DNA from: Chitinophagaceae bacterium
GTDB lineage: Bacteria > Bacteroidota > Bacteroidia > Chitinophagales > Chitinophagaceae
Assembly (NCBI GenBank): GCA_019638595.1
Contig: JAHBTJ010000018.1
Coordinates: forward strand, 62,001 to 126,000
DNA length: 64,000 nt
Reading direction: 5' to 3'
This document shows, one piece after another, positions 39,101 through 47,891 of the stretch. The notes under the pieces were generated by a model. That model was not told the DNA's origin, did no database searches, and saw nothing but the letters and a program-made list of their open reading frames with translations. Position numbers and translations under genes: made by a program. Within the stretch, counting starts at the first letter, position 1; each line of letters starts with the position of its first letter.

Positions 39101-39160
39101 GCTACTCCAGGCAAACAGGCATAGCACTAAAAAATAGCTAAAACGTGTTAAATTTTCCAT
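36107..39160 (-). CDS. SusC-type TonB-dependent transporter
   Basis: A 1017-residue transporter with signal peptide MENLTRFSYFLVLCLFAWSS..AQQ, a carboxypeptidase-like domain (ESGKPIPGVNIIVKGTTAGV), junction KETIVVGYGVQRRSEVTGSV, plug (VLKDASATAIYGSRGANGVILVTT) and a barrel ending FGINVRFK. It has no STN domain, so it is not wired to an ECF/FecR pair; the AraC regulator upstream of the operon is the likely control. It follows the sugar isomerase gene by 46 bp and precedes SusD by 16 bp. Confidence 0.94.
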   Translation of the reverse strand: MENLTRFSYFLVLCLFAWSSSYAQQKTVSGKVTELESGKPIPGVNIIVKGTTAGVATGKAGEYTIALRDGAEVLIFSSVGYTSREIPVDGRAVIDVTLEAYVQSLKETIVVGYGVQRRSEVTGSVSVVSGKELEEHPGFNALQSLRGKVSGVKISTNSGSPTGSNRVVIRGVGTINASTNPLYIVDGVALDNIETMNPNDIQSVEVLKDASATAIYGSRGANGVILVTTKRGGTENGLRLEYNGDFSLGKLARKIDVMNAKEFMEVQRIGYENAPIFKNYAPGQEPVIDLSDRRLFDEQGNPLYDTDWQEEATRTALSHNHQISIRSKGESGSFGAFLNYTDAEGIYLNSWTKRASAKLVYDASLAKWLSFGANAMITKTWANNVSETGGGFHASRAITEVPPIFPVKWPDGTWSNSTQISGFTFEGQPNPVHRLLEEDNLADGIRLFGNLFLDFKLTSHLQFRSQFGINNYLSENRYYAPTDMITVGFPDGYASISNGKQTYWQNENYFTYTREFGSHRLNGVLGASWQQNLAGGNAMSARGFTNDFFSFNNIGAASTQNPSTSYANDWSMNSYFSRATYTYKDKYTATFSGRMDGSSRFGMNNKYGFFPSGGVSWLVSNEDFMRNVEAIDHLRLRASFGVTGNTEIGLYRSLATIGSGTTLIGGQRVARSFAQRLPNSNLEWERTRQFDAGIELTMFNQALLLEVDYYNKLTYNLILDRPIPTSTGFGSITDNIGSVSNKGIDLKLTTRNINRENFTWSTTLNFNYNKNRIESLGLNNEDIFPGPNWVAGSQTILRVGEPVNSFWGYERLGVWGSDEADEAAKVGAIPGEAKRSMEKTIIGKGIPDVTGGLFNRFNIGRFDALIDLQVSLGADIMQQFLATAEDRQGLTNGISTQLYDAWTPGKQNTMVQQIRHTVLSGQNLQPDTRWICDGSYIRGNLLSVGYNFGEKILSSLGFRQLRASLSLENAFVIHSKDFKGYDPESSTWHGDNFGQNIFFYEYPKARTLTFGINVRFK

Positions 39161-39206
39161 TGTAGTGGTTTTGGTTTTATTTTAGTAGAGTAATAATTTT
39201 TATCGG

Positions 39207-40052
39207 TTATTTGATCAGCAGATCGCCGAGCGTGCTTTCTAAAAAGCGCAGGCTCCGTTCCGCTTCATCTATCTTTCCGCATTCCACGCTTAGAAATATC
39301 TCTCTGTCAACCGGCTCCATGATTTCAATTACTTTCTCCCAGTCAACCACGCCTTCACCGCAGGCACAGCCTACCGGAGTTCCGGTAACCTTTCCTCTTT
39401 CATTTTCACTATGCTGCATACTTATATCTTTTGCATGGATATGTAACACATGATCTCTTACCTGCATAAGCCCTTCATAGGGATCTTCTACACCGGCGAG
39501 ATAAGAATTGCCGGTATCCCAGTTAACGCCGATCCAGGGAGATTTTACCAGGTTGACAATACGCATCAAGCCTTCGGCAGTGCTGGTATAAACACCATGA
39601 GGTTCAATGCAGATATATACCTTGTGCCTTTGAGCAGCCAGGTTGGCCTTTGTGAGCGTGTATTTCATCACTTCATGAGCAAAATGATCATCCATCCAGT
39701 CGGGCTTTATCATTTCATCGGTATTTACAAAGGGGGCTTTCAGGGCATCTGCCAGGACAATCGCCCTTGTCAGGCGGCTTACTGCAGCTTCGGGCTTCAT
39801 CAGGGGGCTATGCCCGCTGAGACTGCTAACGGTAATGCCATAGCGATCGCAGGTCTCTTTCATCAGCAATGTATCCTCTTCCATTGAAAATGAATGAAAA
39901 TATCCTACTTCACTCAGCAATTCCCACCCGGTATGCACCATGGGTTCAATGTAGCGGTAGCCGAGGTCTGCCGCCTGCCTCACACCTGCTTCAAACCCCA
40001 TATCGGCGCTGCGGCAATACTCCATGTTAAGTGTAATTCTGAATTTCGCCAT
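39207..40052 (-). CDS. Sugar phosphate isomerase/epimerase (xylose isomerase-like TIM barrel)
   Basis: The 281-residue protein has no signal peptide and is cytoplasmic. It shows the metal-site pattern of the AP endonuclease 2/xylose isomerase-like barrel: E in VYICIEPHG, D in GVNWDTGNS, H in LHIHAKDIS and E in SVECGKID. Members isomerise or epimerise keto-sugars, and some act on 3-keto-glycosides or inosose. It sits between the MFS transporter (2-bp gap) and SusC, so it probably processes the sugar that the transporter imports. Confidence 0.85.
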   Translation of the reverse strand: MAKFRITLNMEYCRSADMGFEAGVRQAADLGYRYIEPMVHTGWELLSEVGYFHSFSMEEDTLLMKETCDRYGITVSSLSGHSPLMKPEAAVSRLTRAIVLADALKAPFVNTDEMIKPDWMDDHFAHEVMKYTLTKANLAAQRHKVYICIEPHGVYTSTAEGLMRIVNLVKSPWIGVNWDTGNSYLAGVEDPYEGLMQVRDHVLHIHAKDISMQHSENERGKVTGTPVGCACGEGVVDWEKVIEIMEPVDREIFLSVECGKIDEAERSLRFLESTLGDLLIK

Positions 40053-40054
40053 TG

Positions 40055-41296
40055 TTATTTTTTTAGTGATGATATTTTAAATGAGGGCATCTTTTTTTGG
40101 GATCGTATTTTCAGTATGCTAAAAGCTACGATCAGCACCGCGGGGATCACAGATATAAAAAGCAACGTGCGGGCGCCGGCAGCAAGTTTCACCTGCCCGG
40201 TAGATAAACTGTTTTCCGTTGCAGCCATGAATGTGATCTGGTGATCATACAACTGGCCAAAATATGGCAATACAAGAGCCGTTGACAGCAGTCCTGCGCC
40301 CCCCATTAACGACAACCCAAGCGGCCCCGTTTTGGGCAACTTCTCCGATACGAACCCGATCATTGTGGGCCAGAAAAAGCAAATACCTATTGCAAAAACT
40401 CCTGCTGCGGCGAACGTAACATAACCTTCCGCAGACCCCAGCCAGTATAATCCAAAGAAAGAAAAGATAGCAGAGAACAATAACAATCCTGTAGGAGACA
40501 GTCTTTGCAGGATAAACCCTGCATTTGCCCGGCCCACTGTCATGATCCCGTTAATGAAAACCAATAATAATATGGAAGGGACGCCAACCGCAGAGAGCAG
40601 TTCAACGATCCATTGATTCGTGCCAAGTTCCGTAGCGGCCGTAAGGAACATGCAAAACAGCATAAAAATAAAAAGTGGCCGCAAACATTCCCTTATCATT
40701 TCCCTGTTCGAAACGCCCATTGAAACACGCTCGGACTTAGGAAACCGCTGCTTCAGGAACATTGCTCCATACAAAATAGTAGGAGGCAGCATTACCGCCA
40801 TCTGTATTTTCCAGCCGAAATCCAGCAATGTCAGCAGGTAAGCCAGCACGCCACCGATCACTATCCCTGCGGGAAACCATATATGCCAGGCGTTGATCTT
40901 TCTCGTTTTGTCGGTAGTATACATACTGCTGACCATTGCATAGCTGGCTGATTCAACGAAACCATTTCCCAAGCCCACGAAGAGGGTTGATACAAAGAGT
41001 GACCAGTAGCCCGTAGCATATATGGTAAGAATAATTCCGGCGATATGGCCGATAAATGCCAGCATATACATTTTCCCCAATCCTATCACATCACACAAAA
41101 ATCCGCCGGCAAACATAGCAGCCGTAAATCCCCAGAATGCCGCGGAAGCTATTTCGCCAATCGCTTTTGAGGTGAGCCCGAACGCTTCTCCCAAGGGACC
41201 CATAAGATTTGCCCTGATAGCAAAAGTGAGCGCTGTAACAACGAGGGCAAGGCTACATGCATTGAAAAGCCGCCTTTTGTTGATAGCTGTTTCCAT
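40055..41296 (-). CDS. MFS sugar transporter
   Basis: The frame extends to 41335; ATG 41296 (METAINKRRLFNAC) is preferred because the first helix (LALVVTALTFAIRANLMG) follows directly. The 413-residue product has about 12 hydrophobic helices, including VIGLGKMYMLAFIGHIAGIIL and GLGNGFVESASYAMVSSMY, resembling the FucP/NHS-type sugar:proton symporters. It likely carries the mono- or disaccharide released by the locus across the inner membrane. It is the first gene of the seven-gene operon and lies downstream of a divergent-looking palindrome at 41319-41330. Confidence 0.85.
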   Translation of the reverse strand: METAINKRRLFNACSLALVVTALTFAIRANLMGPLGEAFGLTSKAIGEIASAAFWGFTAAMFAGGFLCDVIGLGKMYMLAFIGHIAGIILTIYATGYWSLFVSTLFVGLGNGFVESASYAMVSSMYTTDKTRKINAWHIWFPAGIVIGGVLAYLLTLLDFGWKIQMAVMLPPTILYGAMFLKQRFPKSERVSMGVSNREMIRECLRPLFIFMLFCMFLTAATELGTNQWIVELLSAVGVPSILLLVFINGIMTVGRANAGFILQRLSPTGLLLFSAIFSFFGLYWLGSAEGYVTFAAAGVFAIGICFFWPTMIGFVSEKLPKTGPLGLSLMGGAGLLSTALVLPYFGQLYDHQITFMAATENSLSTGQVKLAAGARTLLFISVIPAVLIVAFSILKIRSQKKMPSFKISSLKK

Positions 41297-41318
41297 ATAT
41301 CGTATAGTATTACTTCCG

Positions 41319-41330
41319 TTATCCGGATAA
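41319..41330. promoter_or_regulatory. Candidate operator palindrome upstream of the MFS gene
   Basis: TTATCCGGATAA is a perfect 12-bp palindrome, 23 bp upstream of the MFS start codon. Flanking AGTATT and AATACT add a looser outer inverted repeat. It could bind a regulator of the operon; the adjacent AraC protein would more typically use direct repeats. Confidence 0.35.
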
Positions 41331-41416
41331 CACAATACTATTTCAAAAAAAAGCTATAACTGTTCATTTAATTTCAGTGAAGAAATTTACACAAAAGGAA
41401 GACAGATGCGAAGCTA

Positions 41417-42430
41417 TCAGTTTTTTAAATGAAGATAACGGTAAGCCGTGGGGGAACACCCGTATTGCTTCCTGAATACCGTTGAGAAATACTGGCTGCT
41501 TGTAAAACCACACTCATAACAAATTTCATTAATGCCCTTGGCATGCTGGCCGGCCAGTAGATTTGCTGCCGTTTTCAGCCGCACATGCGTGAGATAATTC
41601 ATAGGTGTCATATTAGTCAATTGCCTGAAGTAATGCACAAAACGGGTAACCTTCAGGCCACAATACCCGGCCATGCGCTCCAGCGTCCAGGGTTCAAAAT
41701 AGCTGTTGCCCAGGTCTTTAATAAAGATCTGTACTGTTCTGCTGCTGTTCACTAAACTCTCGTCCCATTGAAAAGGGCCATTCCTGAAAAATTCAAGAAA
41801 ATGCATCAGCAGCTCATTAATATAAATGGCAATCCAGGATTCTTTCTCTCCCGATCTGTCATAGGTAATCACGTTACCAATTTTTTGAAAGCACTTCCTG
41901 ATCTCCTGGTTGGTTTTCCAGATGGGTTGTTCGTTCTGACGTAACATCCCGGTAAGTTCATTGAGGTCTTTTTCTGTAAGGGTTATCCACGAGGGCCACT
42001 TCCATTCCTGGTGAGGGCAGCGTACGCCCACATCCAGTATAACCCAATACAACTTACCTATCCCGATATAAGGGTCACCCAGCTTATGCGGTTGCCAGGG
42101 TCGTGTAATGGTAACCTCGTTGGGATGAATAATATACTGATCATTCTCGAGAGAGAATGGCATGGCGCCTGTTTCAAGAAAGGTGATCTCTATCCCCTCA
42201 TTTCTATGCCAGTTCAGTCCCCAGTCCTGTTGAAAGGTAGCATCCCAATAACCAACACTGCTTACACAGGGTAATACCCCGCTTTCCATTTTGTAAGTTG
42301 CCGGGTAGTTCGAACGCGCCCACGCTTCAAGCGTTACTTTTCCTTTTTTCCAGGCTGCCACAAGTGGCTTGCAGGTATCGGAATAATATGTTTTATTCAG
42401 TTCCTGGTAAGATGGCCTGATACTTATCAT
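41417..42430 (-). CDS. AraC-family transcriptional regulator
   Basis: This 337-residue regulator has an N-terminal cupin-like sensing domain (IEITFLETGAMPFSLENDQYIIHPNEVTITRPWQPH) and a C-terminal pair of helix-turn-helix motifs (TLERMAGYCGLKVTRFVHYFRQLTNMTPMNYL and INEICYECGFTSSQYFSTVFRKQYGCSPTAYR). It is encoded just upstream of, and on the same strand as, the hydrolase-free SusC/SusD operon and is its most likely sugar-responsive regulator. Confidence 0.9.
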   Translation of the reverse strand: MISIRPSYQELNKTYYSDTCKPLVAAWKKGKVTLEAWARSNYPATYKMESGVLPCVSSVGYWDATFQQDWGLNWHRNEGIEITFLETGAMPFSLENDQYIIHPNEVTITRPWQPHKLGDPYIGIGKLYWVILDVGVRCPHQEWKWPSWITLTEKDLNELTGMLRQNEQPIWKTNQEIRKCFQKIGNVITYDRSGEKESWIAIYINELLMHFLEFFRNGPFQWDESLVNSSRTVQIFIKDLGNSYFEPWTLERMAGYCGLKVTRFVHYFRQLTNMTPMNYLTHVRLKTAANLLAGQHAKGINEICYECGFTSSQYFSTVFRKQYGCSPTAYRYLHLKN

Positions 42431-42502
42431 CTCAATAAATTATATGGCATGCAATAGCTATAAAGATAAATTAAATTTATCTCTAAGCAAATTGAAAGCA
42501 GC

Positions 42503-42747
42503 TCATTCTTTATCAGCGGCCCAGGTGCGCAACATCACTATGGCTTTTGCCAGCACACCGGCGCTGCCCCTGAAATCACCGCTTCCCCGGGGCTTCCCGT
42601 CAACACTGCCAGCAAACGTTCTGCCATCAGCCTGACCGTATCCAGTTTTTTGTCGGCAAGGATTTCCTGTGCAAGCCGGCGGTTGCCTTGAGCGGCAGCC
42701 GTTCCTGCATACACAAAAACAATAATAATAAGTAATCTGTATTTCAT
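42503..42747 (-). pseudogene. Remnant of a secreted protein gene with its middle deleted
   Basis: A signal peptide and start of a mature protein (MKYRLLIIIVFVYAGTAAAQ, then EILADKKLDTVRLMAERLLA) run from 42747. After a shift at about 42600 a second frame reads GDFRGSAGVLAKAIVMLRTWAADKE to a TGA at 42503. The first frame instead ends at a spurious stop near 42538. Both halves look like genuine protein ends, so the central part of a large gene, probably a hydrolase, seems to be lost. Confidence 0.5.
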
Positions 42748-42789
42748 CGTTAATGCAATTTTTCAGATAGTCTTTATGTTTTGCGGCAA

Positions 42790-43033
42790 TTACCAGACTT
42801 TTATCCGCTGTTTTCCGTTTTGCAGTATTTCAAAAGGCCCGGGTGAAGGATTAGCGGGGTTTCTTTTTTTGCGTTTATTTCTGCATCGCCACCGCGTGGC
42901 GGGTTAATTTGTTCCCGGTATATACCGGCGTGTACCGTTATAATATCACCCGGCATTGCCATAGCGGCTGCCGCTCCAATGGTTTTAAAGGGTTTTGAAG
43001 TATCAGAAAAATTAAAAGATTATAAAGCTTCAT
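42790..43033 (-). pseudogene. Internally deleted right-handed beta-helix protein gene
   Basis: Three pieces of one gene can be read on the minus strand. The first is a signal start (MKLYNLLIFLIL from 43033). The second is a beta-helix N-terminal motif in another frame (FKTIGAAAAMAMPGDIITVH followed by AGIYREQINPPRGG). The third, after about 42875, is a C-terminal tail (NPSPGPFEILQNGKQRIKVW) ending at TAA 42790. Complete secreted beta-helix lyase-like proteins have hundreds of residues between the last two. The gene has been reduced to its ends and is not functional. Confidence 0.6.
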
Positions 43034-43065
43034 ATTAAATTCTTTATTGGATGATGCTGAAAAAC

Positions 43066-45426
43066 CTAAGATTTTATTCTTACCTCAATGGTTTGTCCTG
43101 CTTTTACAGCAACTTTCCGCCACTGCAGAAAGTCCGTATATCCCAATGGAATTTTTGCTTTTTTTGATGTTTCCGAAAAAATGGAAACCTCCGCGTCAAA
43201 TACGGTTGGATTTTTAATGGATAGTATCATCTGCTTTTTACCCTTTTGCTTCTTAACTTCTACCTGGTCAAATACAAATATTTCATTCTTGTCGGTTTGT
43301 ATATAAATCCCAGGCAACTCCAGGTTCATCAGCATACCATTTAATTCTGTCCATCCGTTAGAGCCGTTGTATAATTTCCCAATTACTCCATATCCTTCAG
43401 CGTCGGACGTTTGTATACGTTCCATAGAGCTTCCCCATTTGGTACCTCTTGTATTATCCCTTACGCCCGCCGATACCGTGGCACGGCCCGGAAGCTCCAC
43501 CTGTTCCGTATGCGCGTTAACGATATCACGGAGCAGTTGTGCATACTTTACATCGCCCGTTGCCCTGAATAGTTTAAACAAATAGTCGCCGGAGGAAGTA
43601 CATATTCCTGGCGCCGCATGCTTGTTTTGCGTACTGGCCCAAATGCCACCCGTTGTATGCGCATCAAAAGAATGCAAATCGGAGCCGGGCGGAAACTCGT
43701 AGTTATAGGAAATAGTCCAGGTAGCGCCCAGTGCAGCCTGAACTTTCGCTTTAGCGAGCCACGCTGCATCATTGGTAGCCCAATACAAGGCCATAAACGA
43801 TTCCAGCAGACCAAATGCAGATTCCGAATCTGCATCCTGGCTGATATCCCCACAATTACCACCAGTGAGCCCCAGTGTTTCGGTAAAACGGTGATAGTAG
43901 CTTTTTCCTATTGCCTGTGCACAGTCCAGCAATGCAGGTTCATTAAAATATTTAGCTGCCAGCGCTAATGCCGTCGGAGCAACAGATGCAGCGGTAGAAT
44001 TATATATAAGCAGTTCCCCTGATTCAGGATCAACAAACTGTCCAAGATCGTCATTTTTTTTCCAGGTATCTGCAAAAGCCCATGCGAGCTTTTTGGCTGC
44101 TTCTTCCCATGCAGGTTTTATTTCGCTGCCGCGGTTCAATGCTTTGTACAGCATAAATTGTTTGCAGAACCACAGCAATGCATCCGCATTTTTACGCACC
44201 ATGGCCGATGAAACGATGTGCGGGTATTTTGCTTTCAGTTCATCAGGTAAGCCTTTCTCTGCCACCCTGGTTTTTCCATTATCAATCATTCCATAGAAAT
44301 ACCCGCTACGCCCCTGCATATTATTTACTACAAAATCAAAGGTATTGGCCACTCGCTTTAAATGAAGCGAATCGTTCAGCCATAGCATAGGGTACGTGTT
44401 CATTAAACCGCCGATCCAGCCCAGTTGAAAGCGGGTAAAACTGTTTTCAGGAAAATAAATGGAAGCAAACGGACCGTTGTGAAAACGGTTCTTTTCTACC
44501 TGCTGTTTGGTGTACTCAAATATCGTGCTCATAGGCGCTACATAATATTGCGGCGTTTCACCCAGCAATGCTTTTCGTTTGTTCATCCAGGTTTCCAGGA
44601 AAGCAGGAATATTTTCTGCGGGGAAAGCATATACATATAACCGCATCGTAAGCTCCTCTCCTTTTTTCCAATGATGCGCTTTGTCGCGGCTTGTGCTGTA
44701 GTCGCCAAACCCCGCTACATATTCTCTTACCCCCGGAGCGGTTACCGAGAAACTTGCTTTACTTCGATCGTCATTTTCTTCTACTATCAAACCTGAAATA
44801 CCCAGCTTTGTTTTTGGTTCCGACAAAACAATAAAGCCCTGTTGTTTTGTTTTTGAAAAAAAGCTCATCGCAGGTGTAGATGTGCTCCAGGTGAGTAACT
44901 CTATCTTAGATAATTCATTTTTATTTAAAGCCAGCCGGGGGTTATCCGAAAAAGTAAGCGGCAGATGCTTATTGAAATACATAGAGGCGGGATAGGGTGG
45001 CATATAACCGCCTTTGAGTACCGGGAAACGATTGCCATTGTACACCACGCCGGGAATCAATACGTAGTTATCTGTGCTCCAGCCAGGGAAATTAAAATGA
45101 ACGACCGCTGCTGCACTGCTTTCCGTACCTTCTTCCAGTGTAAAATTTACCTGCAATTGTAAGGCTCCATCCTGCATTTGCTGCAGGGCGCTGATAGCAT
45201 AGCTCCATACTGCCGAGTCTGTTTGTAGCCGGCCTCCTCCAGACGTGGAAACCGGAATGATCCACTTTTGCTTTACTTTGTTCCCATTATATTTCCATAC
45301 TTCAAATGAGGCTGTTCCGCTTAAAGCTTTAAGCGTATTGTTCAGCATCGCGTTGTAATCCTGCGCAGTCAGTGACATGCTCATTAGCAAAAGAAAAATT
45401 CCCGGTATGCATTTTTTAATTGTCAT
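43066..45426 (-). CDS. Large secreted six-hairpin glycosidase-like protein
   Basis: ATG 45426 (MTIKKCIPGIFLLLMSMSLTAQ) gives a signal peptide; the frame opens at 45447. The 786-residue product has an N-terminal beta-rich half and a C-terminal half of repeated helices (FTRFQLGWIGGLMNTYPMLWL, ADALLWFCKQFMLYKAL, SESAFGLLESFMALYWATNDAAWL, TGGIWASTQNKHAAPGICTSSG) typical of an alpha/alpha toroid. I do not recognise the family. It lies 44 bp after a secreted TIM-barrel-like gene and probably acts on the same glycan. Confidence 0.68.
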   Translation of the reverse strand: MTIKKCIPGIFLLLMSMSLTAQDYNAMLNNTLKALSGTASFEVWKYNGNKVKQKWIIPVSTSGGGRLQTDSAVWSYAISALQQMQDGALQLQVNFTLEEGTESSAAAVVHFNFPGWSTDNYVLIPGVVYNGNRFPVLKGGYMPPYPASMYFNKHLPLTFSDNPRLALNKNELSKIELLTWSTSTPAMSFFSKTKQQGFIVLSEPKTKLGISGLIVEENDDRSKASFSVTAPGVREYVAGFGDYSTSRDKAHHWKKGEELTMRLYVYAFPAENIPAFLETWMNKRKALLGETPQYYVAPMSTIFEYTKQQVEKNRFHNGPFASIYFPENSFTRFQLGWIGGLMNTYPMLWLNDSLHLKRVANTFDFVVNNMQGRSGYFYGMIDNGKTRVAEKGLPDELKAKYPHIVSSAMVRKNADALLWFCKQFMLYKALNRGSEIKPAWEEAAKKLAWAFADTWKKNDDLGQFVDPESGELLIYNSTAASVAPTALALAAKYFNEPALLDCAQAIGKSYYHRFTETLGLTGGNCGDISQDADSESAFGLLESFMALYWATNDAAWLAKAKVQAALGATWTISYNYEFPPGSDLHSFDAHTTGGIWASTQNKHAAPGICTSSGDYLFKLFRATGDVKYAQLLRDIVNAHTEQVELPGRATVSAGVRDNTRGTKWGSSMERIQTSDAEGYGVIGKLYNGSNGWTELNGMLMNLELPGIYIQTDKNEIFVFDQVEVKKQKGKKQMILSIKNPTVFDAEVSIFSETSKKAKIPLGYTDFLQWRKVAVKAGQTIEVRIKS

Positions 45427-45469
45427 ACATCTTCCCCGTTTTGTCAACCATGCTTCATGGTTATTTTCT

Positions 45470-47755
45470 TCAATACCCCTCGGCCCGCCTGAGCGTTACC
45501 GGGTTTGCTTTGCTGCCATTGATCATTTCATATAATATCCATGTATTAGCATCCATCGCCTGCAGCCGCCAGCTCCTTGCGGGATCCATAAGCTGCATTT
45601 TTATACGCCGCGGGAAGGCATTGGCGGCGCGGGCATCTTCCCAGGTGCGGATCACACTGAAAATGGCTTCTTTCTGTGGGCAGCTTTCCACATCCTTTTG
45701 GTTTAAATACAGGCTGTAGGTTGTTCCAAAGCCAACGGAAATGGCCTGTATATGCTCATATTGTTCCGCTGTAGAGCCTGCTTTAACAGGGAAATTGCCA
45801 CCCATTCCTATCGGGAAAAAGTTTGAATATGTTACATCGCGCAGGTCTTTGCCCTGGCTGGTGGAGCTCCCCCACTCTCTTGTGTCAGCATCGTACAAAT
45901 TCTTTCCACCGCCTACATTCCATATACTTTGATAATGCCAGGAGCCCTCAGACAAAGTAGCCCCGGTAAAACGGATATAAGGAACGCCTAATTCCTTAGC
46001 GCGCTCAAACATTTTACGAAAAAACCGTTTGGTGGAATAATAACCATGCCCGTTATTGAATAAGAATTCCTGCCCGTCAAAATCATAATAAGCTAACCCG
46101 TTTATGTGACATACCTCCGCGTAATACTTTGCGATCTCATCCTGCAACTGCATATTCGGAATAACACCATCATACCCATAATTAATGGTAACCTGCAGCT
46201 TATAGATCGTATCGCCGGCATGGTGGCCGGAAGGAGTCGTTTTCCAATAGCCGCGTTTTACATTCAGCAAGCGGTAAGGCGGCTGATCGGAGACACCTAA
46301 ATAGTGAATCAATTCTTTACCTATTTTAACCATATTTAAATTTTGGGCATGCCCTTCCCAGCTTCCTATTTCTTCCAGGTATGCAGGATCATTCACGATA
46401 ATGATCGTATCTGAAGGGCTTATGTCTTTTACCAGCAGGCGTTTTTGCTGATAACATAAGCTATCGCTCGGAACAGGGCTGGCATCTTTGGTTCCCGGAG
46501 CCAGGGCGTTGGTAATAGGCGTTCGGCCAATGGTAATACCACTGCCGGCGGCCAATTGAGAAAAGGCTTTATGCGACAAATTACCGGAGCTCATTTTTAT
46601 CGGCTTTTTCTCAAAATCTTTTCCGTCAATATACCCTTCGTTTCCCCTGTCGGGCCGCAAAAAACCCTGGTCGTATAAGCTGATCGTTTTAAATCCTAAC
46701 CTGCTGGTGTAAGCAATAATACTGTCATACAAGCCGCCGCTGGTAATAGCATCCGGAACATATGCGGCCGGGTCCTTCACCCATTTGCCATTGATGGTTG
46801 GATAAGGCAGGCCTTCTGCCAGCACGATACCCCTGATAACATTCATCAAAGCAATGCTGTCGGGACTTCCCCATAACGCGATGCCTGAGCCTATATAATC
46901 AACACCCGGCAATGGCTGCACTTCAAGATGGTTGGGCGTGTTAGCAGCCATATTGGGTATTAACGAAAAATATACTTCCCTTTTAACAGACCTGTTTCTT
47001 GAATGATAGGAAATGAAAATTCTTCCTTTATTATCTACCTGCGCGGCATTGCCATACATAATGCGGTACCAGGGCTCTTTGTGCGCATAGAACGCCACAT
47101 CGCTTATACCATCGCCACCCAGCGTAAAAACCTGCCCTTCATGCAGGGAATCAGGTAAGGGAAAACGTTTTGCATCCGGAGTATGAATAATATATTGAAA
47201 TGGCGCCGCATCACCCACTGTGGTAGACAGCCCGCCCAACGTATTATCGTCAAGGGCAAGCATGCCAATAGCATAGTTTACCGCTTCACTGGTATCCCGT
47301 GCCACACCAATAATTTCCCCTAAAAGATTCGTGATACTGGTATAATAAGACCCCCACTGTATACCCTCAATTTCATTGCGGTTGGTAAGCGATTGCAGGG
47401 TCAGCTTAAAATATTTTGCTTTTGCTTCAATTAAAACCTTTGCCACAGACCCATTGGCATACTGTAATGTAAATATGCCTGTGCTCTTTGCGTAAGTGGC
47501 TTTTTGCGGCTCGTAATATTTTTTGTTATTGCCGTTATACAAACTTAACAATGGCGATGGCTTATCTGTAGGACTGAACTCCCGGCCGGGCGTCCTGGTG
47601 ATGTCCTTCATACTGGTGATATAGCCTTTCTGGCTAATGCGTATCTTGAAATAACTGGTTTTAAAATCCCATTGTGCGCAAAGATGCAAGGTTGTTAGTA
47701 CCAACAATCCGGAAAGCAGCATTCCTTTTAAATAGCTTCGATTCATTTTATACAT
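45470..47755 (-). CDS. Secreted TIM-barrel-like protein of unknown family (FDGxE family, copy A)
   Basis: A 761-residue exported protein (signal peptide to about residue 28). An N-terminal beta-sandwich (DFKTSYFKIRISQKGYITSMKD) is followed by a TIM-barrel-like region. It shares an ordered set of motifs with the 48142-50547 protein: GLPYPTINGKW, GITIGRTPITNAL, an inserted small domain ending KRGYWKTTPSGHHAGDTIY (about residues 430-510), PNMQLQDEIAKYYAEVC and YYDFDGQEF (about 555-562). The FDGxE acids are plausible catalytic residues. It is probably a carbohydrate-active enzyme, but I cannot assign a family. Confidence 0.65.
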   Translation of the reverse strand: MYKMNRSYLKGMLLSGLLVLTTLHLCAQWDFKTSYFKIRISQKGYITSMKDITRTPGREFSPTDKPSPLLSLYNGNNKKYYEPQKATYAKSTGIFTLQYANGSVAKVLIEAKAKYFKLTLQSLTNRNEIEGIQWGSYYTSITNLLGEIIGVARDTSEAVNYAIGMLALDDNTLGGLSTTVGDAAPFQYIIHTPDAKRFPLPDSLHEGQVFTLGGDGISDVAFYAHKEPWYRIMYGNAAQVDNKGRIFISYHSRNRSVKREVYFSLIPNMAANTPNHLEVQPLPGVDYIGSGIALWGSPDSIALMNVIRGIVLAEGLPYPTINGKWVKDPAAYVPDAITSGGLYDSIIAYTSRLGFKTISLYDQGFLRPDRGNEGYIDGKDFEKKPIKMSSGNLSHKAFSQLAAGSGITIGRTPITNALAPGTKDASPVPSDSLCYQQKRLLVKDISPSDTIIIVNDPAYLEEIGSWEGHAQNLNMVKIGKELIHYLGVSDQPPYRLLNVKRGYWKTTPSGHHAGDTIYKLQVTINYGYDGVIPNMQLQDEIAKYYAEVCHINGLAYYDFDGQEFLFNNGHGYYSTKRFFRKMFERAKELGVPYIRFTGATLSEGSWHYQSIWNVGGGKNLYDADTREWGSSTSQGKDLRDVTYSNFFPIGMGGNFPVKAGSTAEQYEHIQAISVGFGTTYSLYLNQKDVESCPQKEAIFSVIRTWEDARAANAFPRRIKMQLMDPARSWRLQAMDANTWILYEMINGSKANPVTLRRAEGY

Positions 47756-47891
47756 TTATCTTTTTACCTGTAAATAAAGATTCAAAAAAGTAACAGGAGG
47801 TACAACAGTAATATTGACAAAGGCCAATACTTTTTTTGCAATAGCCGTCTTATTCCATACTGTTATAAGATCTGTTTTTTGTTACACTTTG

